Below are positions 8,504-16,982 of a stretch of DNA of 64,000 nucleotides, piece by piece; position 1 is the first letter of the stretch, and each line of letters starts with the position of its first letter. This DNA is from Isoptericola halalbus (GTDB lineage: Bacteria; Actinomycetota; Actinomycetes; Actinomycetales; Cellulomonadaceae): assembly GCA_009663185.1 (NCBI GenBank), contig VJZX01000001.1, positions 62,001 to 126,000 on the forward strand. Direction: 5' to 3'. The notes below the pieces were generated by a model, which did no database searches, was not told the origin of the DNA, and worked only from the letters and a program-made list of their open reading frames with translations. A program made the position numbers and the translations under genes.

Positions 8504-9691
8504 ATGCGTAGTTTCATCGTCGGGCTGCTCGTGCTCCTCGCAGGGCCGGTGACCGGCCTGGTTGCGATAGCCGCGGTCATGGCCCGCGGAGCGGAGTCCT
8601 CGTGCTCGACGCCGTCGCTGCCCGCTGTGGGCGAGATCCCGGACGGGCTCATCGCCACCACCTCCAACGGCACCCGGATCTCGCTGAACCGCACCCAGCT
8701 CGGTCACGCGGCCACCATCATCGACGTCGGGTCACGTACCGGCGGTGTGGGGCGGGACGGCGTCGTGGTCGCGCTCATGGCGGCGCTGACCGAGTCGAGC
8801 CTGCGGATGCTCGCCAACACCGGCGCCTACCCCGCCTCGGGCTCGTTCCCGAACGACGGCGACGCCTCCGACCACGACAGCCTCGGGCTTTTCCAGATGC
8901 GCCCGGTCGCCGGGTGGGGAACAGTCGCCGACCTGATGGACCCGGCTTACCAGGCCGCGGCGTTCTTCGGCGGGCCCGAGGGTCCGAACGGCGGGTCGCC
9001 GCGCGGGCTGCTCGACATTCCCGACTGGGCCTCGCTGTCCAAGGGCGCGGCGGCCCAAGCGGTCGAGGTTTCCGCGTACCCGGACCGGTACGCGCGGTTC
9101 GAGCCGGTCGCCGAACAGATCCTCGACACCCTCGCTCCACCGACCAGCGCGCCGGCCTCCGTCTCCCCCGAGGCGGCCCTCGTGTCCACGAGCCGCACAG
9201 TGTTCCCGCTCCCGGCAGGCACCTGGACCCGCACCAGCGAGTACGGGATGCGCCTCAACCCCGTGCTGCACGTCTGGCGGCTGCACGCCGGGGTCGACCT
9301 CGCCGCCGACGCGGGCACCCCGGTGCTCGCGACCGCGCCGGGACGTGTCGTCGCCGCAGAGCACTCCGGCGGACTCGGCATCCACGTCGCCGTCGAACAC
9401 GCGGTCGGTGGCGAGCGAGTCGTCAGCGTCTACGGACACCTGCGCGAGACGGCGGTCGCCGTCGGAGACGTCGTGGCCGCCGGTCAGGTGCTCGGGGAAG
9501 TCGGCTCGACGGGGAACTCCACCGGACCGCACCTGCACTTCGAGATCCGCCTCGGCGGCCTGGACGCGGACGCGATCGACCCGTCCGGCTGGCTGGAGGC
9601 CGCCCTTGCCAGCGGCGAGCTCGCCGCCTCCGACGTCACCCACGGCGGGACGCCCGCCGCGTGGTGCGGTCCGCAGGAGGTGACGACGTGA
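8504..9691 (+). CDS. Secreted M23 peptidase / cell-wall hydrolase of the T4SS
   Basis: A 395-residue product begins with an N-terminal membrane/signal segment (about residues 4-27). Residues about 60-200 look like a lysozyme-type fold: AALTESSLRMLANTG, then DSLGLFQMRP. Residues about 235-360 form an M23 endopeptidase domain with HAGVDLAA near 260 (H and D zinc ligands), VYGHL near 312 and PHLHFEIR near 344. Such two-domain enzymes open peptidoglycan for the conjugation channel (VirB1-like role). The start has AAGGGGG upstream. It overlaps the next small gene by 4 bases. Confidence 0.9.
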   Translation: MRSFIVGLLVLLAGPVTGLVAIAAVMARGAESSCSTPSLPAVGEIPDGLIATTSNGTRISLNRTQLGHAATIIDVGSRTGGVGRDGVVVALMAALTESSLRMLANTGAYPASGSFPNDGDASDHDSLGLFQMRPVAGWGTVADLMDPAYQAAAFFGGPEGPNGGSPRGLLDIPDWASLSKGAAAQAVEVSAYPDRYARFEPVAEQILDTLAPPTSAPASVSPEAALVSTSRTVFPLPAGTWTRTSEYGMRLNPVLHVWRLHAGVDLAADAGTPVLATAPGRVVAAEHSGGLGIHVAVEHAVGGERVVSVYGHLRETAVAVGDVVAAGQVLGEVGSTGNSTGPHLHFEIRLGGLDADAIDPSGWLEAALASGELAASDVTHGGTPAAWCGPQEVTT

Positions 9692-9981
9692 CCGACTTCG
9701 CACCCGTGCAGTCGGGCGACGTCGCACCCGACTTCGGGGCCGTCACCGCCGTGACCGCGCTGCCCGACGTCGTTGGCGCGCTGCTGACCATCGCGCTGAT
9801 CACCGCCGTCGGGCTGCTCATCATCTGCGCCGTCTCCTGGGCCATCGCGTCCGGCTCCGGCTCCTGGCACACCGCCGCCCGCGCACGGGCCGGCGTGCTC
9901 GTCGCCGTCGGCGGCGCCGCCCTCACCGGGGGCGCGCTGGCGTGGACCGACTACCTGCTCGAAGTCGGCACTCGGCTGTGA
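9688..9981 (+). CDS. Small two-helix membrane protein, DUF6112/VirB2-like
   Basis: A 97-residue product starts at GTG 9688, overlapping the M23 stop (GTGA). Two membrane helices at about residues 28-52 and 66-84 flank a short Ser/Gly/His loop and a basic ARARAG segment. This layout matches the 10,762-11,070 product (same length, same loop position, both ending near Trp/Phe-rich residues), so the two are likely paralogues. They resemble pilin-like or channel subunits encoded just before VirB6-type genes in actinobacterial ICEs. The role as pilin is inference. Confidence 0.75.
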   Translation: MTDFAPVQSGDVAPDFGAVTAVTALPDVVGALLTIALITAVGLLIICAVSWAIASGSGSWHTAARARAGVLVAVGGAALTGGALAWTDYLLEVGTRL

Positions 9982-10019
9982 CCTGGGCAATGTCATTCGA
10001 GCCCTGCCAGAATCAGGTC

Positions 10020-10697
10020 GTGCCAATCCCTTGGAGCATGCCTTCGATCCTGACGGTCGAGCGAACCTCCGACGCCGTCGCGCACCTCCAGCAGTACTTT
10101 GGCCGGACCTGGTACCCGCCAGGCCAGGAGAACCGCGGCTACACAGGTGGCCACTTCGAAGACATCGGAGGGCGCTGGAACACGCCCGAAGCGGCATTCA
10201 CGATCACGCCGGCGGACCTCGTTGCCGTCACCTGCCTTTCAGTATCTATCCCTGCCCACGCCGCGATACGCATCCTCGGTCCAGAGGCCAACGCGATCTC
10301 GGCACTCCTGCACGAGATCCCGACTGACCTCGACCTCTGGAACGCACTCGACGAGCATCTGGATGACGACTCACCCGCCGGGCGGCTCTGGCGCTTGCTA
10401 CGAGGCAGCCGGGACATGGGACCAACAACGACGAGCAAGCTCATCGCACGCAAGCGAGCTCGCCTCGCGCCGATCTACGACGATGTCGTTCGAAGCGAGC
10501 TTGGCCTCAGGAACTCTCGGGGGTACTGGACTGGCATGCGCGACCTCCTCAATCGGGAAGTTGAGCCCGGAAAGCCACTTCATGACCACCTCACAGAGCT
10601 AGCTCGGGAAGCGAAGCTGGACCCTGTGGTCACACCACTACGAGTACTCGACGTCGTGGTCTGGAAGGACGGCAGGTCCCGCTGGCGACAGCGCTGA
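10020..10697 (+). CDS. DUF6308 family protein (cargo)
   Basis: The product is about 225 soluble residues. Key segments are YTGGHFEDIGGRW, then ADLVAVTCLSVSIP, and MGPTTTSKLIARKRARLAPI, a pattern I associate with DUF6308. The family's function is unknown; it is found as a solitary gene in many actinobacteria. The start is uncertain: GTG 10020, ATG 10038 and ATG 9990 are all in frame. Codon use is visibly less GC-rich at third positions than in the neighbours. It stands between two paralogous membrane genes and so looks like an inserted gene, perhaps a defence or stress cargo. Confidence 0.75.
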   Translation: MPIPWSMPSILTVERTSDAVAHLQQYFGRTWYPPGQENRGYTGGHFEDIGGRWNTPEAAFTITPADLVAVTCLSVSIPAHAAIRILGPEANAISALLHEIPTDLDLWNALDEHLDDDSPAGRLWRLLRGSRDMGPTTTSKLIARKRARLAPIYDDVVRSELGLRNSRGYWTGMRDLLNREVEPGKPLHDHLTELAREAKLDPVVTPLRVLDVVVWKDGRSRWRQR

Positions 10698-10761
10698 CCG
10701 CCGGTGGCCCCTGGCGCGCACCTAAGAGGAGTCCGACTCCTCTGCGCGCACGGAGCCCACC

Positions 10762-11070
10762 ATGCTCACACTCCCCCAGCCGGCTGGACTGCCGACTGAC
10801 ATCGACATCGACCCGAACTCCTCGGGCTTGCCCGGCATCGCCCAGTTGCGCGAGATCGTCGGCGCGGTGATGACGATCGGCCTGATCCTCGCCGTCCTCG
10901 CCGTGATCATCGCGGCCCTGGTGTGGGCGTTCGGATCCAACTCCTCCAACCCGCACCTGGCCTCACGCGGCAAGTCCGGCGTCCTGGTGGCGCTTGCGGC
11001 GGCTGTCGTGTGTGGCGGGGCGGTCGCGCTCGTCAACTTCTTCTGGAACGTCGGCCAGACCGTCTCCTGA
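10762..11070 (+). CDS. Small two-helix membrane protein, DUF6112/VirB2-like, second copy
   Basis: A 102-residue product has helices at about residues 35-58 and 72-93, with a SNSSNPHLASRGKSG loop between. It follows the same plan as the 9,688-9,981 product. It lies just before the VirB6-like gene, which is the usual position of this family in T4SS-type ICEs. It may form part of the pilus or membrane channel. The in-frame start ATG 10762 has no strong ribosome site; translation may be helped by the upstream GAGGAGTCC at 10,727-10,735. Confidence 0.78.
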   Translation: MLTLPQPAGLPTDIDIDPNSSGLPGIAQLREIVGAVMTIGLILAVLAVIIAALVWAFGSNSSNPHLASRGKSGVLVALAAAVVCGGAVALVNFFWNVGQTVS

Positions 11071-11086
11071 CGGCAACGGCTCGGGG

Positions 11087-12394
11087 ATGGTGAGTCGGAT
11101 GGCGATGTGCGACCTGCCCGTCGTGGCGGCCGTGTGTCAGGCCGCCGGTGAGGGTGTGACCAACGCTTTCGTCGCTGGGCTCGCGTGGCTGGCGGACGCC
11201 GTCGCCGGGATGTCGGCGTACCTGTTCGAAGCCTTCTGGGTGATGTTCGAGACCACGACGTTCGTCGACATCACCTCCGGGCGCTTTACCCGGGTCTACA
11301 ACCAGCTGTTCGGCATCGCGGTGTTCGTGATGCTCGCCTTCTTCCTGCTCCAAGTCATCGGCGGGATGGTCCGCCGCGAGCCGGCCGCCCTGTCTCGTGC
11401 GGCGCTCGGGCTGGCCAAGTCCGTCCTCGGGTCATTCGTCGCGCTGACCCTCATCGCCCTCGCACTGGAGATCGTCGACCGGCTGTCCATCGCCCTCGTC
11501 GAGGCGACCGGCACGACCGTGGCGCAGATGGGCAACGACATCACCTTGCTGTCCGGGACCGTCGCCGTCGGCGCCACCGCGGGACCTGGCGTCGCGATCC
11601 TGCTGACCTTGTTCCTCGCGGGCCTGGCGGTCGGGGCGGGGTTCATCGTGTGGATCACCCTGCTCGTGCGCAAGGCCCTGCTCCTGGTCACGATCGTCTT
11701 TGCGCCCCTCGCCCTCGCGGGCGCGTCCTGGGACGCCACCCGCGGCTGGGTGACCCGGTGGGCGCAGTTCGTGCTCGCCCTCATCGTGAGCAAGCTCGTG
11801 ATGGTCGTGTTCTTCCTGCTCGCCGCTGAGCAGGCCGCCGCCCCCATCGAGGCCGACCTCGCCTCGATCGCCGACCCGCTCGCCGGGATCGTGCTGCTCC
11901 TGGTGGCCGGGTTCGCCCCGTATCTGACGTACAAGGCGATCAGCTTCATGGGCATCGACTTCTACCACGCGATGTCCACCGAGCAGGAGGCCAAGCAGGC
12001 CCTCAACCGTCCCGTCCCTGTCCCTCCCAACCCGTTCCGCCGCGCCGCGCCAAAGGTGCTAAACGTCGCCGCCGACGGCGGTGGACCTGGTGGCTCGACG
12101 TTGGGCGGCCGTGGGGCGGTGCCGCCACCGAGCGTGCGCACACCCGGCGGCCCGACGGCCGGTGCTCCTGCGGCTGGCGGTGGGTCCTCGGCCAGCGGTT
12201 CAGGCGCGGCAGGCGCGGGAGCGGGTGGCGCAGCGGCGGCCGGCGCCGGTGTGGCAGCCGCCGGTGCCGTCGTCGCCAAGGAAGCAGCGACGGCAGGACC
12301 AAAGCTCGGGGCCGTCGTAGCCGGACACACCGGCGCCCAGACCGACGCCGCTCACAACTCAACCCCAGGCACTCAGCAGGGAGACCGACGATGA
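11087..12394 (+). CDS. VirB6/TrbL-like conjugal transfer membrane protein
   Basis: The product is about 435 residues with at least six hydrophobic helices between about residues 15 and 290 (for example VYNQLFGIAVFVMLAFFLL and GIVLLLVAGFAPYLTYKAI). The C-terminal 125 residues are a Gly/Ala/Pro-rich disordered tail. This is the standard layout of the actinobacterial VirB6/TrbL channel component. The start could be ATG 11087, 11099 or 11105. It overlaps the SCO6880-like gene by 4 bases. In the complex it would form the inner-membrane pore for DNA passage. Confidence 0.85.
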   Translation: MVSRMAMCDLPVVAAVCQAAGEGVTNAFVAGLAWLADAVAGMSAYLFEAFWVMFETTTFVDITSGRFTRVYNQLFGIAVFVMLAFFLLQVIGGMVRREPAALSRAALGLAKSVLGSFVALTLIALALEIVDRLSIALVEATGTTVAQMGNDITLLSGTVAVGATAGPGVAILLTLFLAGLAVGAGFIVWITLLVRKALLLVTIVFAPLALAGASWDATRGWVTRWAQFVLALIVSKLVMVVFFLLAAEQAAAPIEADLASIADPLAGIVLLLVAGFAPYLTYKAISFMGIDFYHAMSTEQEAKQALNRPVPVPPNPFRRAAPKVLNVAADGGGPGGSTLGGRGAVPPPSVRTPGGPTAGAPAAGGGSSASGSGAAGAGAGGAAAAGAGVAAAGAVVAKEAATAGPKLGAVVAGHTGAQTDAAHNSTPGTQQGDRR

Positions 12395-13845
12395 CCACAA
12401 CCCCGACCACCGACACAGGCCTCGCGCCGGTGAAGTTCTCTCGCCTCGCCCGCCGCGGCGTGCTCCTTGGCCTGTCCGCCGCGCAGCTCGCCGTCGTCGG
12501 CGTCGGAGCAGTCGGCCTGGTGGCCGCGCTCGTGGCCGGCGGCATGGCGCCTGCGTGCGCGACGCCGCTGCTCGCCGTGTGCGCCGCGCTCGCCTTCGTC
12601 CGGGTCGGCGGGCGGCCCGTCGTCGAGTGGCTCCCCGTCGCCGCCGCGTGGGCACGGCGCTCCGCCACGGGGCAACTGGAATACCGCGCGCGGATCAGCA
12701 AACCTCGCCCTGCCGGGACGCTCGCGCTACCCGGAGACGACGCCCGGCTGCGCCAGTGGGTCGACGCCTCCACGGGAGCGGTCATGGTCCACGACCCGCA
12801 CGCCGCCACCCTGACCGCAGTCCTTTCCGTCTCCCATCCGGCGTTCATCCTGCTCGACCCCGCAGACCAGCAGCGCCGGGTCACCGCGTGGGGGCGGGTG
12901 CTCGCCACCACCTGCCGCTCGGGGAACATCGCGGCATTCCAGGTCGTCGAGCGCACCCTGCCTGACTCCGGCCGGGCCGTGGCGGACTGGTGGGAGACCC
13001 ACGGCACCCACGACGACTCGTGGGCCTCTCGGCTCTACGGTGACCTCGTCGCCACCGCCGGCCCCGCCGGCGAACGCCACGCCACGACCATCTCCCTGTC
13101 CTTGGACATGCGGGCGGCCGCCCGCACGGTCCGGGCCGCCGGTGGCGGGATGCGCGGAGCTGCCGCCGTGCTGCACCGCGAGGTCGAGACCCTCATCTCG
13201 GCGCTGCGCACCGCCGAGCTCGCCTCGACCGGGATGCTCGATGCCGGGGATCTCGCCCTCATCCTTCGCACCGCCTACGACCCCGCCGTCGGCGCGGCCC
13301 TCGAACGCCACGGCGACGTCGGGCGCGACCTCGCCACCGCCGGCCCCATCTCGGTCGCCGAGTCCTGGGGGCACCTGCGGTCCGACTCCGCCTACCACTG
13401 CGTGCTGTGGATCTCCGAATGGCCCCGATCCCTGGTCTACCCGGGCTTCCTCGCCCCCCTCATGCTCGCCGCGGGAGTCCGGCGCACGTTCTCCATGACC
13501 TTCCAGCCCGTGCGCGCCGACGTCGCCGCCCGCGACATCCGCCGCAAGAAGACCGAGTACCTTTCCGACGCCACCCAGCGCGCCAAGATCGGGCAGATCG
13601 AAGACGCAGCCCAGGCCGCCGAGTACGCCGACGTCCTCGCCCAAGAAGCCGACCTCACCAACGGCCACGGAGTGCTCCGAGCTGTCGGCCTGGTGACCGT
13701 CAGCGCACCCGACCCCGAGGAACTCGAGCGGGCCGTCGCCGCCATCGAGCAGGCCGCGATCCAAGCCTCCTGCGAGACCCGCCGCCTGCGGGGCCAGCAA
13801 GCCCAAGCCTTCACCGCGACCCTGCCGTTGTGTCGACGGATGTGA
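12391..13845 (+). CDS. SCO6880-family T4SS protein (PrgI/VirB3-like N-terminus)
   Basis: The product is 484 residues. Two close membrane helices at about residues 28-70 form a PrgI/VirB3-like anchor. The soluble part begins with PAGTLALPGDDARLRQWVD and runs through LRSDSAYHCVLWISEWPRS to QAQAFTATLPLCRRM at the end. This matches the SCO6880 family, the N-terminal half of a split VirB4 system; the ATPase half is the gene at 16,976. Normally the two halves are close; here about 2.7 kb of cargo and minus-strand genes separate them. The stop is only 10 bases from the cargo cassette, but the end looks intact. Confidence 0.87.
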   Translation: MTTTPTTDTGLAPVKFSRLARRGVLLGLSAAQLAVVGVGAVGLVAALVAGGMAPACATPLLAVCAALAFVRVGGRPVVEWLPVAAAWARRSATGQLEYRARISKPRPAGTLALPGDDARLRQWVDASTGAVMVHDPHAATLTAVLSVSHPAFILLDPADQQRRVTAWGRVLATTCRSGNIAAFQVVERTLPDSGRAVADWWETHGTHDDSWASRLYGDLVATAGPAGERHATTISLSLDMRAAARTVRAAGGGMRGAAAVLHREVETLISALRTAELASTGMLDAGDLALILRTAYDPAVGAALERHGDVGRDLATAGPISVAESWGHLRSDSAYHCVLWISEWPRSLVYPGFLAPLMLAAGVRRTFSMTFQPVRADVAARDIRRKKTEYLSDATQRAKIGQIEDAAQAAEYADVLAQEADLTNGHGVLRAVGLVTVSAPDPEELERAVAAIEQAAIQASCETRRLRGQQAQAFTATLPLCRRM

Positions 13846-13855
13846 GGTTCGGCCA

Positions 13856-14410
13856 TCAAGCAGCGCGGTGCCGATGGGCGAGCCGAAGAGCGATGATCAG
13901 CCCCAAGAGCCCGACCGTTGTGCCGAGACACGCAGCAACGAACCGGATTACCCCGCGAAAGGGCTCGTCACCACCCGCGGGGCGGGCCGCGGACTCCTCT
14001 GACGCGCGCGCGTCCACGCGTGCTGCCGCGACGAGCCCCTGTGGGTCATCACCGAATGCGGCTGTGATCTGACCAGGCGTGGGAGCTGTTGGCAGTTCCC
14101 ATAGGGACCGGTATGCGTCGGCGACCAGCGGCCAGACGACGCGGATTCCCTCGTCGACGGAGTTCACTTCGTCGGCCAGAGGTGGCGCCACCACAAACTC
14201 ATGCGGGATTGGCCGGCCAGCGTCGTCTCGCCGCCCCTCTGGGTCGAGGAAGCGAAGGGCCACACCGCCGTCGGTGCGACGAAGGACGGTCGGCTCGCCC
14301 GAAAGCCCCGCGAACGCTTCTCGATGGGTGACAAATGGCTTCGGGAAACCTCCGGTCAGCAGGAAGCGGAATCCCCAGGCATGACCGCCTGCGACCCAGA
14401 TCAACTTCAC
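13856..14410 (-). CDS. Hypothetical protein with C-terminal membrane helix, partner of the GTPase
   Basis: A 184-residue product starts at GTG 14410, overlapping the stop of the GTPase gene (GTGA), so the two are translationally coupled. The soluble part has GFRFLLTGGFPKPFVTHREA, then LRRTDGGVALRFLDPEGR and an IPHEFVVAPP segment. A single membrane helix sits at about residues 157-178, ending in a basic RLAHRHR tail, i.e. a tail-anchored protein. No family is recognised. Coupling to the GTPase suggests a membrane effector or anchor for it. Confidence 0.7.
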   Translation of the reverse strand: MKLIWVAGGHAWGFRFLLTGGFPKPFVTHREAFAGLSGEPTVLRRTDGGVALRFLDPEGRRDDAGRPIPHEFVVAPPLADEVNSVDEGIRVVWPLVADAYRSLWELPTAPTPGQITAAFGDDPQGLVAAARVDARASEESAARPAGGDEPFRGVIRFVAACLGTTVGLLGLIIALRLAHRHRAA

Positions 14411-15585
14411 TGTTGCCCTCGGCGAAGAACCTTGCGCTCCTCGCCCTCGGCAAGGTCACGTCCGAACTTCGCAAGCGTGGCCGCTCCGTAGTCCTTCTTC
14501 GCGAGCGCGTCCTCATAAGCTTGCTCAAGCTGCTCCTTGGCGACCGGAGCGAACTGCTCAAGTGCGGGGATCAGCCAGGCTGCGACAAACAGTCCGATCT
14601 TGGGGATCTTCACCGCCACGAGTTTCAGGACGTCCATGAGCCGGGGAAGGTAGTCATCGACGTTGTCGACGAGCTTGGCCAAGACCTTCGCCGAGATGTC
14701 GTACCTCTTGGCCCAAAGCGCCAACCGCTCCAGAGGGAGCATCGTCGCCACCGGCAAGATCAGGTCGAGGCCAATGCGCTCAGACACCTTGATGGCGTTC
14801 GGCTCGAACTTTGCAGACGACAGCAGGATGAAGTCCTCACCGATCGACAAGGCTTCATCAGTTGTGACGAACTCCTTGAGCGCGTCACCGAGCGCGGCCA
14901 TGTCGCCTTGCGCCTTCTTGACCATGAGATTCCTGAACTTCTGGACGTCCAGGTCGGGATGGAGGTCCGCCTTGGAGAGCGCGAACACCCAGATGCGCGG
15001 GAAACGGTCCTGCTTCTTGCCGTCGATGAGGATGTCGTCCTTGCGGTTCAGCAGCTCGTTCTTGAAGTCGGCGAGCAGCAGCTTCAGGTACTTCTCCTCT
15101 TGGCTCGCGTAGTCCAGCAGCTTCTGGCCGTCGACCAGGATGAACGCGACGTCCGATTGCATGAGGTTCCTGAAGGTCCTCACGCGAGCTTCAAGCTCCT
15201 CGGGGTCCTCCGTGCTCGGATCCTCCGTGAACCACTCACCGGGGTAGTCGTGCCAGACCAGCCTCAGCCCGTCGAACTCCTTCGGCTTCGCCTCACCGGT
15301 GAGGTCCAGCACGAACTTGTACGCCTGCGCATCGGCCGCGGCGGTACTCAGGGGTGGCGTGTCGTCCTCAAGCATCTGCAGGTAGTTGGCGTGGAGGGCG
15401 TTCCCCTGCTTGGTGCTCTCAGCACGAACCGTGTAAAGCGAGGTGTCGTACGAGGAGTCCTGAGTCATCCCGTAGAACGACGAGATCAGGACCGTCTTGC
15501 CAGAGCCGCGCTCACCAAACACGGCGATGTGCTGGTCCTTGAGGTTGAGTGCCATGCGGTGACTCTGGCCCACCGGCACGTCCAC
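14407..15585 (-). CDS. TRAFAC-like GTPase of a putative conflict cassette
   Basis: The product is 392 residues (or 382 from ATG 15555). The G1 P-loop GERGSGKT is near residue 24. The G3-like DYPGEWF is near residue 113. The G4 SKAD is near residue 209 after RIWVFAL. The C-terminal 130 residues are helical, with hydrophobic stretches (IPKIGLFVAAWLIPALEQF) that may touch the membrane. The pattern recalls the bacterial GTPases of GAP1/double-GTPase conflict systems, but this is a single GTPase domain and the assignment is tentative. It is encoded against the transfer operon, has lysine-rich and less GC-rich codon use, and is followed by a coupled tail-anchored protein. Confidence 0.8.
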   Translation of the reverse strand: MDVPVGQSHRMALNLKDQHIAVFGERGSGKTVLISSFYGMTQDSSYDTSLYTVRAESTKQGNALHANYLQMLEDDTPPLSTAAADAQAYKFVLDLTGEAKPKEFDGLRLVWHDYPGEWFTEDPSTEDPEELEARVRTFRNLMQSDVAFILVDGQKLLDYASQEEKYLKLLLADFKNELLNRKDDILIDGKKQDRFPRIWVFALSKADLHPDLDVQKFRNLMVKKAQGDMAALGDALKEFVTTDEALSIGEDFILLSSAKFEPNAIKVSERIGLDLILPVATMLPLERLALWAKRYDISAKVLAKLVDNVDDYLPRLMDVLKLVAVKIPKIGLFVAAWLIPALEQFAPVAKEQLEQAYEDALAKKDYGAATLAKFGRDLAEGEERKVLRRGQQ

Positions 15586-15654
15586 CGCAAGCGAATGTCC
15601 GACGCTGACCGTGGCGACGATACCGGAAGTAACGACCGTGCCGGAGTTGCTCGT

Positions 15655-16071
15655 TCACACCGTCGGGGGCGGTCCCGTCTTCGGGCGGCGCGGGATCGTG
15701 GCGTAGACGTCGTGGGCGCGCAGCCAGACGACGAGCTCGTGCTGGTTGGTCGGGCCGGTCACAGGCTTGATCATCACCATGACGTGCGTCGGGGTCCAGC
15801 GGATCGCTCGGCCCGGGATCAGTTCCTCGTGGGTGGTCCAGACCAGGTGGGCGATCACAGGTCGGTCGCCCTGCGGGCGCACGGGCACGTGGTCGGGCAT
15901 GGAGTAGTTGATCGGCTGGGCGGCCGGCCACGGCGACGGTGGCGCGGGGGCGGTCGTGATCTGCGACGGCGGCGGGTCGTCCTGGCCGAGCCCGCGCCGG
16001 TAGGCCTTCTTGTCCCGGATCAGACGCCATGGGTCGGGCGCCTGGTCGCGGTGGCGGTCACGCTCTTGCAC
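15655..16071 (-). CDS. Small hypothetical protein
   Basis: A 138-residue product from a GTG start. The first 25 residues are charged (ERDRHRD), the next 40 are Pro-rich, and the C-terminal half has a compact look: ERPVIAHL-type strand, WTPTHVMVMIKPVTG and HDVYATIPRR. No family is recognised. It lies on the minus strand between the GTPase cassette and an excisionase-like HTH gene. It may be a native accessory gene of the element rather than part of the cassette. Confidence 0.5.
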   Translation of the reverse strand: MQERDRHRDQAPDPWRLIRDKKAYRRGLGQDDPPPSQITTAPAPPSPWPAAQPINYSMPDHVPVRPQGDRPVIAHLVWTTHEELIPGRAIRWTPTHVMVMIKPVTGPTNQHELVVWLRAHDVYATIPRRPKTGPPPTV

Positions 16072-16142
16072 CCTCGCAGGATAAACGTAGGTCGAACGCT
16101 TGTTCGAGTCCGTGGCGAGTCAGGGTCGCGTCTCATCGCGTC

Positions 16143-16379
16143 TCATTCGTCTGCGGTCGTCCGGGAGGGGAGGTCGCCTGCGGCGACGCGGTCGCGGACG
16201 GCCTGGTACTGGCGCTGGACGTAGGCCTCGAGTTCGGTTGCCTCGACGCGCCATACGCCTCGTCGGCGGATCTTGATGGCGGGCAGGTCGCCGCTTCGTA
16301 GGAGCGCGTAGGCCTGGGGGCTGGAGATGTTCAGGATCTCCTGGACTTCGGCGATCGTGAGGAAGCGCTTGTCGGCCAT
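16143..16379 (-). CDS. Helix-turn-helix (MerR/excisionase-type) DNA-binding protein
   Basis: The product is 78 residues: FLTIAEVQEILNISSPQAYA forms the winged-HTH start, followed by LLRSGDLPAIKIRRRGVWRV, the typical wing of the excisionase/HTH_17 family. A charged helical tail follows. It is divergent from the 16,524 gene with 144 bases between, so it may regulate the VirB4-VirD4 operon. It is distinct from the excisionase-like gene beside the integrase. Confidence 0.85.
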   Translation of the reverse strand: MADKRFLTIAEVQEILNISSPQAYALLRSGDLPAIKIRRRGVWRVEATELEAYVQRQYQAVRDRVAAGDLPSRTTADE

Positions 16380-16523
16380 GACCGCATCTTCACTGAGCGG
16401 CCGGCCTGGACGCTGTCACTCATCCACAGGGTCGCGGGCCTCTACCTCGCAGTCGCGCTGCCCGGCTGATCGGCTCCGTAGGCGCACCTGCCAGGTGACC
16501 ATTCGAGTCATCTGGGGGCCACG

Positions 16524-16982
16524 ATGGTGCACGACGACCCGCCCGAGAAGGCCGGCGACAAGGCCGAGGACGCGCTCAAGGGGTTGGCTCATTCGACCCG
16601 GAGGTTCGCGCACCCGTCCGAGACGTACTGGGTGATCGGGTCGCTGCTGTCCGGGTCGCTGGCCCTGGAGCAGTCGCTCTACCAGATCGCCACGGCCCAC
16701 AACCGTCCCGACCTCGCCCTCGACGAGCGTGGCGACGCTTCCCGCGGGCAGGAGTTGATGCGGGGCGCGATGGCCGACCTGCGGTCGGCGGCCGACGCGA
16801 TCGACAAGGCGTACGCGCACCTGAATTCCGCGTCGCAGAAGTCGGGGGCGATCGCGTGGAACCCCACACCTCCCGACGCCGCGGCTGACAAGGTGCCCCG
16901 GCGGCGGGGGCCGGGTCCGAAGGTCGTCGATCTCGGAGCGCACAGCCGCCTTCCGTCGCCGGGGACGGGGCTGTCGTGGTGA
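16524..16982 (+). CDS. Small helical protein at head of VirB4/VirD4 operon
   Basis: A 152-residue product begins with charged residues and carries a helical core (ETYWVIGSLLSGSLALEQSLYQ) and a second helix (LMRGAMADLRSAADAIDKAY). The tail is Pro/Arg-rich. No signal or clear membrane segment. CTGGGGGCC lies upstream of ATG 16524. It overlaps the VirB4-like gene by 7 bases. Function unknown; position suggests a transfer accessory. Confidence 0.62.
   Translation: MVHDDPPEKAGDKAEDALKGLAHSTRRFAHPSETYWVIGSLLSGSLALEQSLYQIATAHNRPDLALDERGDASRGQELMRGAMADLRSAADAIDKAYAHLNSASQKSGAIAWNPTPPDAAADKVPRRRGPGPKVVDLGAHSRLPSPGTGLSW

Noticed and set aside
14335-16224. Long plus-strand ORF of 629 codons
   Set aside because: Antisense to the GTPase and small hypothetical genes; product is His/Arg/Leu-rich without motifs, typical of GC-rich shadow frames.
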